From: Oligoflexus tunisiensis
Lineage (GTDB): Bacteria; Bdellovibrionota_B; Oligoflexia; Oligoflexales; Oligoflexaceae
DNA: 64,000 nucleotides
Assembly: GCF_001748245.1 (NCBI RefSeq)
Contig: NZ_BDFO01000001.1
Coordinates: forward strand, 5,435,778-5,499,777
Direction of reading: 5' to 3'
Shown here: positions 52,675 through 61,958 of the stretch, piece after piece
Numbering within the stretch: the stretch's first letter is position 1
Layout of the letters: each line of letters opens with the position of its first letter
Made by a program: the position numbers and the translations under genes
Notes under the pieces: generated by a model
The model's input: the letters and a program-made list of their open reading frames with translations, nothing else
What the model was told of the DNA's origin: nothing
Database searches by the model: none

Positions 52675-53497
52675 ACTCATTCTGTGCCTTCTCCTGCTGA
52701 GCGGCTGCGTTCATCCCTGGCAGCAGGTATTAATAACATTGAATCAGCCCTCGGCACCTGCGCGCCAGCTCCTCAATGAAGACCTTTATCAGCTCAATCA
52801 GGCTGAGTTGGAATCCCTGAAAACGATGTGGCAACCCCAGGAACTTGAGCTCCGAAAGCTTGGGCTCGATAAAAAGGCGCTGCGCCTTCGAAAGTTGAAG
52901 TTTTTCCATGAGAAAACGCAGGAGGCGAACCGGGAGGTTCTGGCGTCTCTGGAGAATCCGGCCGAGCTGGGTCAACTGACTTTTGATGAGGCACAACGGA
53001 TTCTGGATGAGGCTCGCCATCATCAGGTGGCAGGTCCGGCCCAGGTTTATCGCTTTGCTCGCGCGAATGAAATTGGCTTTTGCTTTGGACGGGCATTATT
53101 GATTCACTATTCTCTGCTTCGAGCCGGTGTTCCTCAAAATCACATCGCGAAAATTTTCAATCTGGGTGAATTGAAAGTTGAGAATACATTCTGGCATTTT
53201 CACGTCGCCGTCATCGTTAACAGCCGATCCGGATATTGGATCCTCGACCCGCTCCACCCGCAGCCCATGTCCGTGGAGCAGTGGGTCCGCATCAATCAAG
53301 GTTATGATGTCAAGGCACCCTGGTCGCAGGCAAGATTTTACATTACGGATCCGCGTAAATTCATGCCCTCGGGAGGACAGTACGAGGAGAGTGCCATGAA
53401 AAACTCGGTCTACGGAGATTATTTCAAAAGCCTTATTCCCGCTCTGCTTCAGGATAGGACGACAGTGGACACATTGTCCGCTCTTAAAAATCACTGA
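52652..53497 (+). CDS. Lipoprotein with a protein-glutaminase/papain-like domain
   Basis: 281 residues from a GTG with GGAG upstream. Lipobox LLLSGC (Cys19). A charged helical region (45-125) precedes a likely cysteine-hydrolase core: Cys144 (IGFCFGRALLIHY), His184 (FWHFHVAVIV), Asp199 (YWILDPLHPQP). This order and spacing resemble protein-glutaminase-type deamidases. The activity is inferred. It overlaps the diiron gene by 23 nt and converges with the RCC1-like gene with a 14-nt overlap. Confidence 0.6.
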   Translation: MRSREVCKLILCLLLLSGCVHPWQQVLITLNQPSAPARQLLNEDLYQLNQAELESLKTMWQPQELELRKLGLDKKALRLRKLKFFHEKTQEANREVLASLENPAELGQLTFDEAQRILDEARHHQVAGPAQVYRFARANEIGFCFGRALLIHYSLLRAGVPQNHIAKIFNLGELKVENTFWHFHVAVIVNSRSGYWILDPLHPQPMSVEQWVRINQGYDVKAPWSQARFYITDPRKFMPSGGQYEESAMKNSVYGDYFKSLIPALLQDRTTVDTLSALKNH

Positions 53498-55007
53498 AAT
53501 CAATCGGGATCGCCAGACCTTTGGTCCCGTTTTCATCCAGACCGGACACCGGAAGCAGGCGTCCCCAGCAGCTCACGCTATCATCCAGATGCAAGGCACA
53601 GCTGAGGCTATCCCCCATGGCCGCGCCGATCGCCGGCTTGATATCCACGACGGGCTGGGGAACCAGCGCGACGTTATTGAGGCCGTTGAATTCCGCTCCC
53701 GCTCCAAGCTGCCCTCGGCTGTTGCTTCCCCAGCAGCTCATCAGACCTTCGCGTCTGACGACACAGCTATGCTCATAGCCGACGTAAATCTGCTGGGCGT
53801 CTGTAAATGTGCCTATCAGAACCGGCAAAGGTCTGGGTTCCATGCTGATCGGAAATTCCTGCTTTCTTCCCCAGCAATGGACCTCTCCATTGGCCCGGAC
53901 AGCGCAAACAGTGGCCTGAGCCGCACTCAGATCGACGATGTCGGTGAGCGCGATATCGAGAGGCACCAGGGAAAAGGCATTGGCCCCCTCACCTTGCGCC
54001 AGTTGACCAAACTCGTTGCTTCCCCAACAGGCCACAGTTCCGTTTTCCCGAAGGGCACAGCCGAAGTCAGCCCCAGTCACAATCTTTTTGACCTGACTGA
54101 GATTCTTGACCGCCGTCGCCGTCAAAACCTGTGGCTCCATCGAATCATTGCCGCGCCGACCTCTTAAATTGCTGCCCCAGCAGCTGACCGTCGCGTCCTG
54201 CAGAAGGGCACAGGCGAAATCGTCGCCGACAGCGATCGAGCGGGCGGGTCCCACTTTCGCCTGAACGGGTTCCACGATGGGGTCAGGACTGGTCTGCTCG
54301 TTGCCGAGCTGCCCTTGAGTGTTTTCTCCTGCACAGGTGACGCTGGCATCAGGCTTAAGGCTGCAGCCGAAAGCATCCAGTTCCGCCCAGGATTGAATAG
54401 GTCCGAAGTCCTTAAATTCTTGGGCTTTCTGTCCACGTCCATCAAAACAGAACAGGAAGCCATCAACCCGGATCGCGCAGATCCTTTTTTTGCTCGCCAC
54501 CAGCCGGTCGATCCAGGGCTTCTGCGTCAAAGTCAGGGTTAACCGCTTCGCTTCACTTTGCGGGCTATCCTTGACTGTGGCGACGATCTCCGGTCGACAG
54601 GGAGAGAATAGACCTTCAAAGCGGCTCGGGCTTGATCCGACCACCTGGACCGTATTCAGGCTCTCGGTCGCTTCCATTCGAATATCGGGCCAGGCACAGT
54701 CCTTCTTATCCAGACTAAAATTGATCTCCTGGCTTGAATCGCCATCAGCGCTGGCTTTGATAACAATCGCGCGAATTTCGGTGTCAGGCAGAATCCCATC
54801 CTGGCGAAAGAAGGGATTATCCTCAAAAAATACCGAAAATTTGACGTCACCTTGAGACCCAGGTTCATCATTCGGCAGAACCTGCTCCGGATCAGCTGCA
54901 GGCGCTTTTTTGGACTTTTTGCCCTTGCACTGGCTATTCATGACAACGATAAAACCCAGGCTCAATAGCATGAGAAGCCGGGCGGTTTGTTTCAAAGCCT
55001 GATTCAT
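53484..55007 (-). CDS. RCC1-like propeller lipoprotein
   Basis: 507 residues. N-terminal signal (LLMLLSLGFIVVMNSQC, lipobox not ideal). An N-terminal domain of about 150 residues is followed by RCC1-like blades, each with a Cys-x-L and a VxCWGSN motif (ACALLQDATVSCWGSNLRG, GCALRENGTVACWGSNEFG). Exported RCC1-like proteins are thought to bind partners at the surface. It follows the large coiled-coil lipoprotein gene by 16 nt. Confidence 0.82.
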   Translation of the reverse strand: MNQALKQTARLLMLLSLGFIVVMNSQCKGKKSKKAPAADPEQVLPNDEPGSQGDVKFSVFFEDNPFFRQDGILPDTEIRAIVIKASADGDSSQEINFSLDKKDCAWPDIRMEATESLNTVQVVGSSPSRFEGLFSPCRPEIVATVKDSPQSEAKRLTLTLTQKPWIDRLVASKKRICAIRVDGFLFCFDGRGQKAQEFKDFGPIQSWAELDAFGCSLKPDASVTCAGENTQGQLGNEQTSPDPIVEPVQAKVGPARSIAVGDDFACALLQDATVSCWGSNLRGRRGNDSMEPQVLTATAVKNLSQVKKIVTGADFGCALRENGTVACWGSNEFGQLAQGEGANAFSLVPLDIALTDIVDLSAAQATVCAVRANGEVHCWGRKQEFPISMEPRPLPVLIGTFTDAQQIYVGYEHSCVVRREGLMSCWGSNSRGQLGAGAEFNGLNNVALVPQPVVDIKPAIGAAMGDSLSCALHLDDSVSCWGRLLPVSGLDENGTKGLAIPIDFSDF

Positions 55008-55023
55008 GTCAGATCCTCAAAGC

Positions 55024-58014
55024 TCAGCGGCCACGGCTGAGCGAAAGTGAATGGAATACAATGGCCCGATAGACGCGCAAGGATTTCCGATCCAGTTCCC
55101 GGGCCAGTTCATGGCCCACCAGAGCCTCTTCCACCTCATCCTGAAGTCTGACCAGTCTTTCCGTGAGATGGTCGGCAAACAGCACGCCATAGACCTGGGG
55201 CCGCTGCACGATGAAGCTGGCGGGAGTCGCACCCGCCTGGGGATTCAGCACCCGATAGAAGTTGGTGGCCGGGTCCCATTGATAGGTGACGCCACAGGCG
55301 GTAAAGCCGGCATCAGCTTCCAGAAGATAAGACGGCAAATTGCTCGCCAGCATACGATTGCTATGAATCAGCTGAAAAAATTCGCCGGGGGTTGCTGGAC
55401 ATTCCCCCTGAGCAATCAAGGGTAAACTTAGGTCCCCTCGCAGAAGCTGCCGCTGCGCGATCGCAGACTTGAGCATGGGCAAGGCCTCACGGGCGATCTT
55501 TTCGTAACCAATACGATGGAACGGTTCCGGATCCTTCGTAACGAGATCAGCAAAACCAAGGGGTTTGAAGTCGGACGTCATGAGTTCAAAGTAAGCATAG
55601 CTGGACAGGAGCTGTTCGACGATATAAGCCACGGCTTCGGGATTGGCTATGTTCTGGTCGGCCTTGGGATCAAGGCTTGCGATGATTTGATTGTGCATCG
55701 CGGCGTCCTGAGGCACGGTGCCCTTGACCTTGAACTTGGCATCCATTTCCCGTCGGCTGCGAACGGGGTGAGTCAGACTATAAAAATGATGGATCAGGGC
55801 GCGCTTGTCCCGGAGAAACTGCCAGGTTAAACGATAGCTCTCATTGTATTCGAAAGGCGCCGTGAAGATCGACTTGGCGGCCGGAGGAAAAAAGACGCCC
55901 GAATCGGCAGGTGCAATCGGGTCAACAAACACGATTTGGCCTTGAATGGCCTTCAGGCAGTTTGCCATGAGGTTGCCGTTCTTTGCAAAAAATGCATCGA
56001 AGGCGGCATAGGAATGAAACTCACCGTTGCTATCGAAAAAGAGTGGATCCCGTTTGTCCCGCTCCTGCTGGAGCACAGCACAGTTGGCCAAATCGCTCTT
56101 CAGCAGGGCCCCGATGCCTCCGGCCAGGCGGTTGATATTGCCTTGGATGCTTGTCAGGAGCCGCATCGTTTCCGTATGATTGCGGGCGGCCTGCGTGCGG
56201 ATATCGTGAATCTGTTCGGACACCAGCTGCTTGATCTCCTCCTGGCCCTGCGCCAGGCGATTGATGCCGTCGATGGTCGCTTCCTGGCCCTTAAAGAGCT
56301 CAATGAAGCCGGCGCGGGTCACCTCAATAATTTTCTCGGTACTGTCCCGAATATCGCGCCGGATGGCGACCTGGGTCTTGCGAATTTCAATCGTCTGTTC
56401 ATAAATTTTTTCCTGGCCTTGCTTCAGTTCCTGGATGCCCGAGTTGACGACTTTCAGGGCCTCCATAACCTCCTGATGACGCTTGGCACCGGCCGCATCG
56501 CCACTGGTTTTCTTGCCACCAAAAAGAGAGACGGCTGACGATACCATCCCTGAAACATCACCCGTGAAATATGAGATGGCCGCCTGGGCTGCCACTTGCA
56601 GCACTCCAGCCACCTTATCCGCTTGCGGCCCTGAGCCGAATATTCCAGTTTGCTTGCCGATGGAGATGATGCCACTGCTGAGATCGCCCCATTCGCCTTC
56701 GTTGAAGGCCTGCAGAGCATCCAGAGATTCCTGCGCGACGTTGATCGCCTTTTTGAATTCTTCCCTGTTGACGGCATCCGGCAGAACCTGATCCGCCAGC
56801 GCAATAATTCTTTCCTTGCTTTCGGCGTCCAGGCTTACTTCACCTTCGATGATCCCATACGAAAGATCAGCCAAATCCAAAAGGTTTTCAAACTTTTTAA
56901 GATTGGCGCGATCGTTGACACCGATCACAGCGTCAACGAAGGGTTCCTTCTCAAGATCACCCAGGGCGTCTCGGATCGTGCTAAAGCTGTTACTGTTGAT
57001 ATTTTCATTCAGAACTCTCTCGATGGTCGAGAGACTGCTTTGAATATTCTTCCCATGAGTTTCCAGCTCATTGATGAGTTTTTCCTTGCTTTCGGCAACG
57101 CTTCTTAATTGTTCAAAAGCGGCCTGGGCTTTTTCAACGGATTCCTTGATCGCTTCAGGACTGGCCACGGCGCGTCGAGCCCTCTCCCGGACCAGATCCT
57201 CGAGACTTTTCCCTTCACGCGTGGCATCCTTCAATGCTTGAAAAGCCCGTGCCGAAATGCGAACCAGCTCTTCAGCGCTCACACCCTGGCGTTTTAATTC
57301 GTCGGTAAAGGGATGACTGGGAATGCTGGCGAGTTGCCAGTTATTGACCCCCAGGTCAGCCAGGGGCATGAAGGCCGCCATGGCCAGTTCAGGGGAACTG
57401 AGGCCACCCAGGGAGGCGATCTGCTGTTCCAGTTGGGCAAATCCATAGTCGACCAGCTTATCGGTTTCCGCTTCAAATGTTTCGATAATTTTGCGTTCGA
57501 CATAGGCGATGCCTTGATCGACAGCGTACTGGTCGGCCCAGCGCAAAAACTCGGGGCGCAAGGTCCCGGTCGCCTCTTTAAGGCGGTCGCGAGCTTCCTG
57601 CTTCAACTCCGAGGTGCTGCGATTGACTTCATCGCGGGCGCCAGCCAGGGCTGAGGCGATCAGGCTCTCCAGCTCTTCGCCGCCGATTTGCTTTTCAGTC
57701 CGGGCCCTTGCCCTTTTATATTTGCTTTTCAGGTCTTCCGTATCAATGTCGACTTCGCCGTCGAGGCTGAGACCCGCTTGCTTTGCACTGTCGGTAATCG
57801 TGACAATGTCGCAGACGCCGCCCAGGCTGCTTAACGCCCGACCACTCAGATTCCGAGGGCTTTCCATAAGCTCCCGACAGCTGGTGTTTTCCAGGTAGTA
57901 GGCGGGAGGAACGGCCTCAGGTTCAGACTTTGACTGCGATTTTTTCTTACAAGACCCCGTCCCAATCATCAGGGACAAGCCCACAAGCCCCAAAACGAGC
58001 GACCGATTCAGCAT
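55024..58014 (-). CDS. Large coiled-coil lipoprotein with a central hydrophobic stretch
   Basis: 996 residues. Lipobox MIGTGSC (Cys22). Long helical regions (about 70-480) include LKQEARDRLKEATG and ESVEKAQAAFEQLRSVAES. Near 470-510 is a Gly/Ala/Ser-rich hydrophobic segment (VAGVLQVAAQAAISYF, then VSGMVSSAVSLFGG), followed by more coiled coil (IRRDIRDSTEKIIEVTRAG) and a globular C-terminal half. The plan recalls alpha-helical pore-forming proteins, but no family was recognised. It is probably co-transcribed with the RCC1-like gene. Confidence 0.65.
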   Translation of the reverse strand: MLNRSLVLGLVGLSLMIGTGSCKKKSQSKSEPEAVPPAYYLENTSCRELMESPRNLSGRALSSLGGVCDIVTITDSAKQAGLSLDGEVDIDTEDLKSKYKRARARTEKQIGGEELESLIASALAGARDEVNRSTSELKQEARDRLKEATGTLRPEFLRWADQYAVDQGIAYVERKIIETFEAETDKLVDYGFAQLEQQIASLGGLSSPELAMAAFMPLADLGVNNWQLASIPSHPFTDELKRQGVSAEELVRISARAFQALKDATREGKSLEDLVRERARRAVASPEAIKESVEKAQAAFEQLRSVAESKEKLINELETHGKNIQSSLSTIERVLNENINSNSFSTIRDALGDLEKEPFVDAVIGVNDRANLKKFENLLDLADLSYGIIEGEVSLDAESKERIIALADQVLPDAVNREEFKKAINVAQESLDALQAFNEGEWGDLSSGIISIGKQTGIFGSGPQADKVAGVLQVAAQAAISYFTGDVSGMVSSAVSLFGGKKTSGDAAGAKRHQEVMEALKVVNSGIQELKQGQEKIYEQTIEIRKTQVAIRRDIRDSTEKIIEVTRAGFIELFKGQEATIDGINRLAQGQEEIKQLVSEQIHDIRTQAARNHTETMRLLTSIQGNINRLAGGIGALLKSDLANCAVLQQERDKRDPLFFDSNGEFHSYAAFDAFFAKNGNLMANCLKAIQGQIVFVDPIAPADSGVFFPPAAKSIFTAPFEYNESYRLTWQFLRDKRALIHHFYSLTHPVRSRREMDAKFKVKGTVPQDAAMHNQIIASLDPKADQNIANPEAVAYIVEQLLSSYAYFELMTSDFKPLGFADLVTKDPEPFHRIGYEKIAREALPMLKSAIAQRQLLRGDLSLPLIAQGECPATPGEFFQLIHSNRMLASNLPSYLLEADAGFTACGVTYQWDPATNFYRVLNPQAGATPASFIVQRPQVYGVLFADHLTERLVRLQDEVEEALVGHELARELDRKSLRVYRAIVFHSLSLSRGR

Positions 58015-58181
58015 CTTTTTCGTGCCCTTCTAGTTCAAACGGAGGGTCGTGCCCAAAGGACTTTTGTCGCGACTCGCCATGTGAAGGATAGATATACTGC
58101 AGGTAAGAGCAAAATCCTGGCCACTGATGGCCGCGAGCCGGCATCAGGCGCCGTTTGAGGAGTTTTCGAGCCTTAATGTTC

Positions 58182-58197
58182 GGGCTGATGACAGCCC
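58182..58197 (-). terminator. Hairpin after the sensor kinase gene
   Basis: GGGCTG-ATGA-CAGCCC, about 75 nt after the kinase stop on the minus strand. No strong T tract; a possible weak terminator. Confidence 0.4.
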
Positions 58198-58273
58198 TTG
58201 CGTTTCTTGTTGATTGTCTTGACAGTCCTTGCGATCGAGTTGGTCACAAGGGAATGCTGAAGGGGGCGGGGGA

Positions 58274-61132
58274 TCAGGCCGAGGCAGCCTTCAGCCCGCG
58301 GTCCTGATGGATCCAGTAAAAGTGCTGCTCGGGAAGGCTCATGACCACCACGAAAGGCGCTCTCTTCTTTGGCTCGAAAGGGAGCAGACGCAGGGAGACC
58401 TGGCCACCGATATCCTCGATATAGGTCTTCACAGCGCTCATGCCCATGCCGCGACCGGAGATTTCAGTCACCTCACTTTTGGTCGACACGCCAGCTCCAA
58501 ATATGAGGTGGGCGAGCTTATGCGAATCATTCAGGTCTTCGTCCGGGAGAAGGTGGTCCTTCTGAGCCTTGACTCTCAAAGCATTCAGGTCCAAGCCCTG
58601 ACCGTCATCAAAGTAACTGATCATGAGCAGGCCTTTCTCGATGGCGGCTTCGCAGACAATGCGCCCTTCAGGGTTTTTATGGCAGGCTGTCCGCTCACTC
58701 GGCGATTCGATCCCATGGTCCAGGGAATTTCTGAGCAGATGGATCAGGGCGTTGTAAAGAGCATTCGCGGCCTGCTCCCGCAGCACCATGGGAGGAGTGT
58801 GTGTTTCAATCCGTGGAGCAGCTTTCTGAAGATTACGCGCCATGGAGTCAAGACCCCGGGCCGCCTCGTCCATGACGGCCGCGACCTGGGCATAGCATAT
58901 GGCCAGCAGCTCCTCCTGCACCGCGCGAAACGTTTCCTGGGCTCGGAAGGGGAGAGTTTCGGATTTCAATTTATGTATGTCCTGGACCATCTTCTCCAGG
59001 GCCGCTCGGGACACCTTGATGAATCGATTCTTATCCTGCCAACCGAGTCGCTGTTCACCGACCCGCTGGTATTTCAAGAGGATGTCCTCGACCTTGCCCA
59101 ATTGCTCAAGAAGACCGGTTTGGTCCCAGAGGACTGGATCGCGCAGCACCTGGGAATAGAACTGTTCGACCTCGTGACTGGCTGAGGAGATCGCATGCAG
59201 CGAATAGGTCCTGGCAGCGCCCTTAACCGTATGCATATTGACGAAGAGGCGTTTGATCACCTCGGGCTGTGGTTTCGAGGTGGACGTGATCAGCGCACGG
59301 TTCTCGGCGAGTTGCTCGCGGGTCCTAATCAGGAAACGGATGAATTTTTCTTCAGGCAATTGAATCAACTCGCCCAGAATGCCAAGATCCTCCTCCTGCT
59401 CCCGGTTCTTGCGCTGCAGGTCCCGAAGTTCCGTCACATCGCGAACGCTGACCAGGAAGCGATCAATGCAGCCGGCCTTATCGGTCATGGGATTCCAGTC
59501 AATTTCGAAAAAGCGGTTTTCCTCGCTGCCCGGCCATCGATAGTGCAGCTCACGTATGAAGTTGGCTTCATTGAGCTGAAAGGTCCATAGCGGCTCCTGA
59601 AGGTTGGCGTTCAAGCAGGATTCGACCATGTCCTTGCGCTCCTCATCGAGGTCGGATGGGTTCAGCAGGAAATCACGAAGAGTTTGACCTTCAATCCTGT
59701 CCTGCCGCATGAGCTCGGCAAGATAGCTGGAGTGAAGCTGGCCCACTCTCTGTTCAGGACCTGCGACCGTGAAAATACCCTGCTGGATATGGTGCAGGAT
59801 CGACTTGATATCGCGAGTCTGGCGATCGACTTCATCCTGGAGTTTGAAGCTGAGCTGCTCGGCTCGACGAAACGTCCGGGCAAAGCGAATGGCGACGATC
59901 TGCGACTGGAATATCATGAATAACGCCACTCCATAACCTGTCGCGTTGTCGGGAAGAAAGGTATATCCCATCGTATAGGCTGCATCGTTCAGTGTGCCTA
60001 TCAGCAGGAAAAATCCGCCGGTCAAGGAGATGAACGCACCTTCTTCTTTCCTGACCACAGCTTTGACCAGGAAGTAAAAACAGGCGAAGAAGAGAAAAAA
60101 GCCGCTGTAGCGCAGAAAACTGTCAAAGGACGTATAGATGCGCTCGGGCAGCAGAAGGACAAGAGCAACGAGCGTGCCGCATATGGCCTTCGCGGCCTGG
60201 ACAAAGCGCTGCGGTATCTGCGCTGGGAAGTAGGCCTGAAGGAACATGAGATAGAAAAGGGGTCCGGCAGACATTATGATATGGCGCTCTTTGATCATGA
60301 CTTTGTAGAGGAAGAAAGGGTACTGAGCTGCCAGGTATTCCGTGAAGCTATTGCCGGTGGATAAGAGAAATATGCGGACGCAGACGATGGAGACGAAAAG
60401 AGCCAGGAGGAGGCTGCCCTTATCTTCGGGTCGCCACAGGTAAAAGCTGCAGTTGAAAATTCCCACATACAGTATGACGCCGATGAGCCAATATTCAAAC
60501 TGCGCTACCTGACGTTCTTCTTTGAAGACGGCATCGGCCAGGCCGATGCTGGGCGGAATCCACAGGCCGCCCCAGCTATGGTGGAAGTTCGCGACCTGGA
60601 TGAGGATGAAATAATCCTGCTCGCTTTCCACTTCAAAACTGGGTGTGTTGTGAAATTTGATGGTCGGCACGTTCTCTTCGACACTCTTGCTGACCCGGCC
60701 CAGTTCCACCAATGGCGATTGGCTCTGACGCCCATCCATGCCGAAAACATAAACCCTGCTGCTGGTGAAAGCCGAGAACGCTGTAAAGGCCAGCCGACTG
60801 CGCTTGAGACCCTGAATTCGCAGAACGTAAGTCGCATAGCCGATATCATGGCTGGTGTGCTCGGGTACTGTGGTTTGGAAACGCTGCCCTACGGTGGCAA
60901 ATACCGGCTCCCCGCCCCGTCCCAGACGGGTCAGATACTGTTCGGGGGTCAAAAGCTCATTCCAAAAGAATTCCCACTCTCCATTGAGCTGGACCGCAGG
61001 AGTTCCCGCCCAGGATTCCAGGTTCAACACCCCCTTCTGAGCCGTCCGGGTTTCTGCTCCAATAACCGCAGAGCCATGGAGGAGAATGCCGGCCGCAAAG
61101 CCTATAAGCGTAAGAGCCAAGGACTTAAACAT
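58274..61132 (-). CDS. 7TMR-DISM sensor with Hpt and CheA-type kinase domain
   Basis: 952 residues from the ATG at 61132, which opens a signal peptide. Residues 35-200 are a periplasmic 7TMR-DISMED2-like jelly roll; 210-420 hold seven membrane helices; 425-570 is a PAS-like domain. An Hpt domain with His634 (NMHTVKGAARTYSL) follows, then a CheA-like ATPase: IHLLRNSLDHGIESPSERT, YFDDGQGLDLNALRVKA, GVSTKSEVTEISGRGMGMS. The CheW-like domain and receiver are absent. It probably senses a ligand outside and phosphorylates its own Hpt; the response regulator is not in the window. Confidence 0.85.
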   Translation of the reverse strand: MFKSLALTLIGFAAGILLHGSAVIGAETRTAQKGVLNLESWAGTPAVQLNGEWEFFWNELLTPEQYLTRLGRGGEPVFATVGQRFQTTVPEHTSHDIGYATYVLRIQGLKRSRLAFTAFSAFTSSRVYVFGMDGRQSQSPLVELGRVSKSVEENVPTIKFHNTPSFEVESEQDYFILIQVANFHHSWGGLWIPPSIGLADAVFKEERQVAQFEYWLIGVILYVGIFNCSFYLWRPEDKGSLLLALFVSIVCVRIFLLSTGNSFTEYLAAQYPFFLYKVMIKERHIIMSAGPLFYLMFLQAYFPAQIPQRFVQAAKAICGTLVALVLLLPERIYTSFDSFLRYSGFFLFFACFYFLVKAVVRKEEGAFISLTGGFFLLIGTLNDAAYTMGYTFLPDNATGYGVALFMIFQSQIVAIRFARTFRRAEQLSFKLQDEVDRQTRDIKSILHHIQQGIFTVAGPEQRVGQLHSSYLAELMRQDRIEGQTLRDFLLNPSDLDEERKDMVESCLNANLQEPLWTFQLNEANFIRELHYRWPGSEENRFFEIDWNPMTDKAGCIDRFLVSVRDVTELRDLQRKNREQEEDLGILGELIQLPEEKFIRFLIRTREQLAENRALITSTSKPQPEVIKRLFVNMHTVKGAARTYSLHAISSASHEVEQFYSQVLRDPVLWDQTGLLEQLGKVEDILLKYQRVGEQRLGWQDKNRFIKVSRAALEKMVQDIHKLKSETLPFRAQETFRAVQEELLAICYAQVAAVMDEAARGLDSMARNLQKAAPRIETHTPPMVLREQAANALYNALIHLLRNSLDHGIESPSERTACHKNPEGRIVCEAAIEKGLLMISYFDDGQGLDLNALRVKAQKDHLLPDEDLNDSHKLAHLIFGAGVSTKSEVTEISGRGMGMSAVKTYIEDIGGQVSLRLLPFEPKKRAPFVVVMSLPEQHFYWIHQDRGLKAASA

Positions 61133-61186
61133 ATAAGATGCCTTTGAATTGCTGATTTTTAAATATTGTAAAGAGTAATTGGTTGT

Positions 61187-61203
61187 GAGTCCACTGAGGA
61201 CTC
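61187..61203. other. Hairpin between acyltransferase and kinase genes
   Basis: GAGTCC-ACTGA-GGACTC. It lies in the 100-nt gap after the acyltransferase stop. It lacks a T tract, so it may attenuate rather than end transcription. Confidence 0.35.
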
Positions 61204-61232
61204 CCTCACTCGGAGATTCATTTGGTGGGAAT

Positions 61233-61943
61233 TTACGAGCCGGTCGCTGCGCGTTGTACAAAGACACTGCGGACGGAACTCACGAATTCCGGCAGCAGGT
61301 CGGAGTTATATTTTGGACTTTCGATCGGTGGAAGAAAGCTCACCGTTACCTTTCCTGGTCGGAGATTCCATGATAGACCCGGACTGATATCGTCCGGCGT
61401 TTCCACATAAATCGGAACCACGGGCCGTTCCAGGTCCATGGCCAAATGAAAAGCACCCTTGTTGAATTTTCCCACAATCCGGGAATCAATGCGCTGACCT
61501 TCGGGAGTCAGAAACACGCTTTCACCTGTGCGACGGAGTGTGCGCGAGGCCTTTTGGAAGAGGAGGACGCGTTCCTTGGGGAATTTCTGATCCGGTGTCC
61601 AAAAACAGCCAAGGATTCGACCGAGCACAAAAAAGGCCGGAATTTTCTGCAGGAAATCACTTAGAAAATACCGGGTCCGCGGCAAGCCGAGGGACAGGAT
61701 CACAAAAATGTCCAGCGTTGAGCGATGATTGCAAATCCACACAACCTGCTCCATCTTTGGCACCGCTCCCTTCACATTCACTCGAATTCCGAAGATTCCA
61801 AGGAAAATTCGTGAGCATGCTGGCAACCAGGCCTGACGAATCCACTCCAAAGCTGAACCCAACGTCAAAACATAGACGACAAACGCCAGGAAGGCCGCCA
61901 GATGCATCCAGAGCGTCGCCACAAGAATTCGTAATGCTTTCAT
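61233..61943 (-). CDS. PlsC-family 1-acylglycerol-3-phosphate acyltransferase-like protein
   Basis: 236 residues from the ATG at 61943 (AAGG upstream). N-terminal membrane helix, then the acyltransferase motif NHRSTLD (His73, Asp78) and the substrate motif TPEGQRI in place of FPEGTR. It probably adds an acyl chain to a lysophospholipid or related lipid. It starts 15 nt after the methyltransferase stop. Confidence 0.88.
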   Translation of the reverse strand: MKALRILVATLWMHLAAFLAFVVYVLTLGSALEWIRQAWLPACSRIFLGIFGIRVNVKGAVPKMEQVVWICNHRSTLDIFVILSLGLPRTRYFLSDFLQKIPAFFVLGRILGCFWTPDQKFPKERVLLFQKASRTLRRTGESVFLTPEGQRIDSRIVGKFNKGAFHLAMDLERPVVPIYVETPDDISPGLSWNLRPGKVTVSFLPPIESPKYNSDLLPEFVSSVRSVFVQRAATGS

Positions 61944-61958
61944 CCTGACGCCTTCCAA

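Noticed and set aside
58229..59185. 318-codon plus-strand ORF
   Set aside because: It is antisense to the CheA-like and Hpt domains of the sensor kinase.
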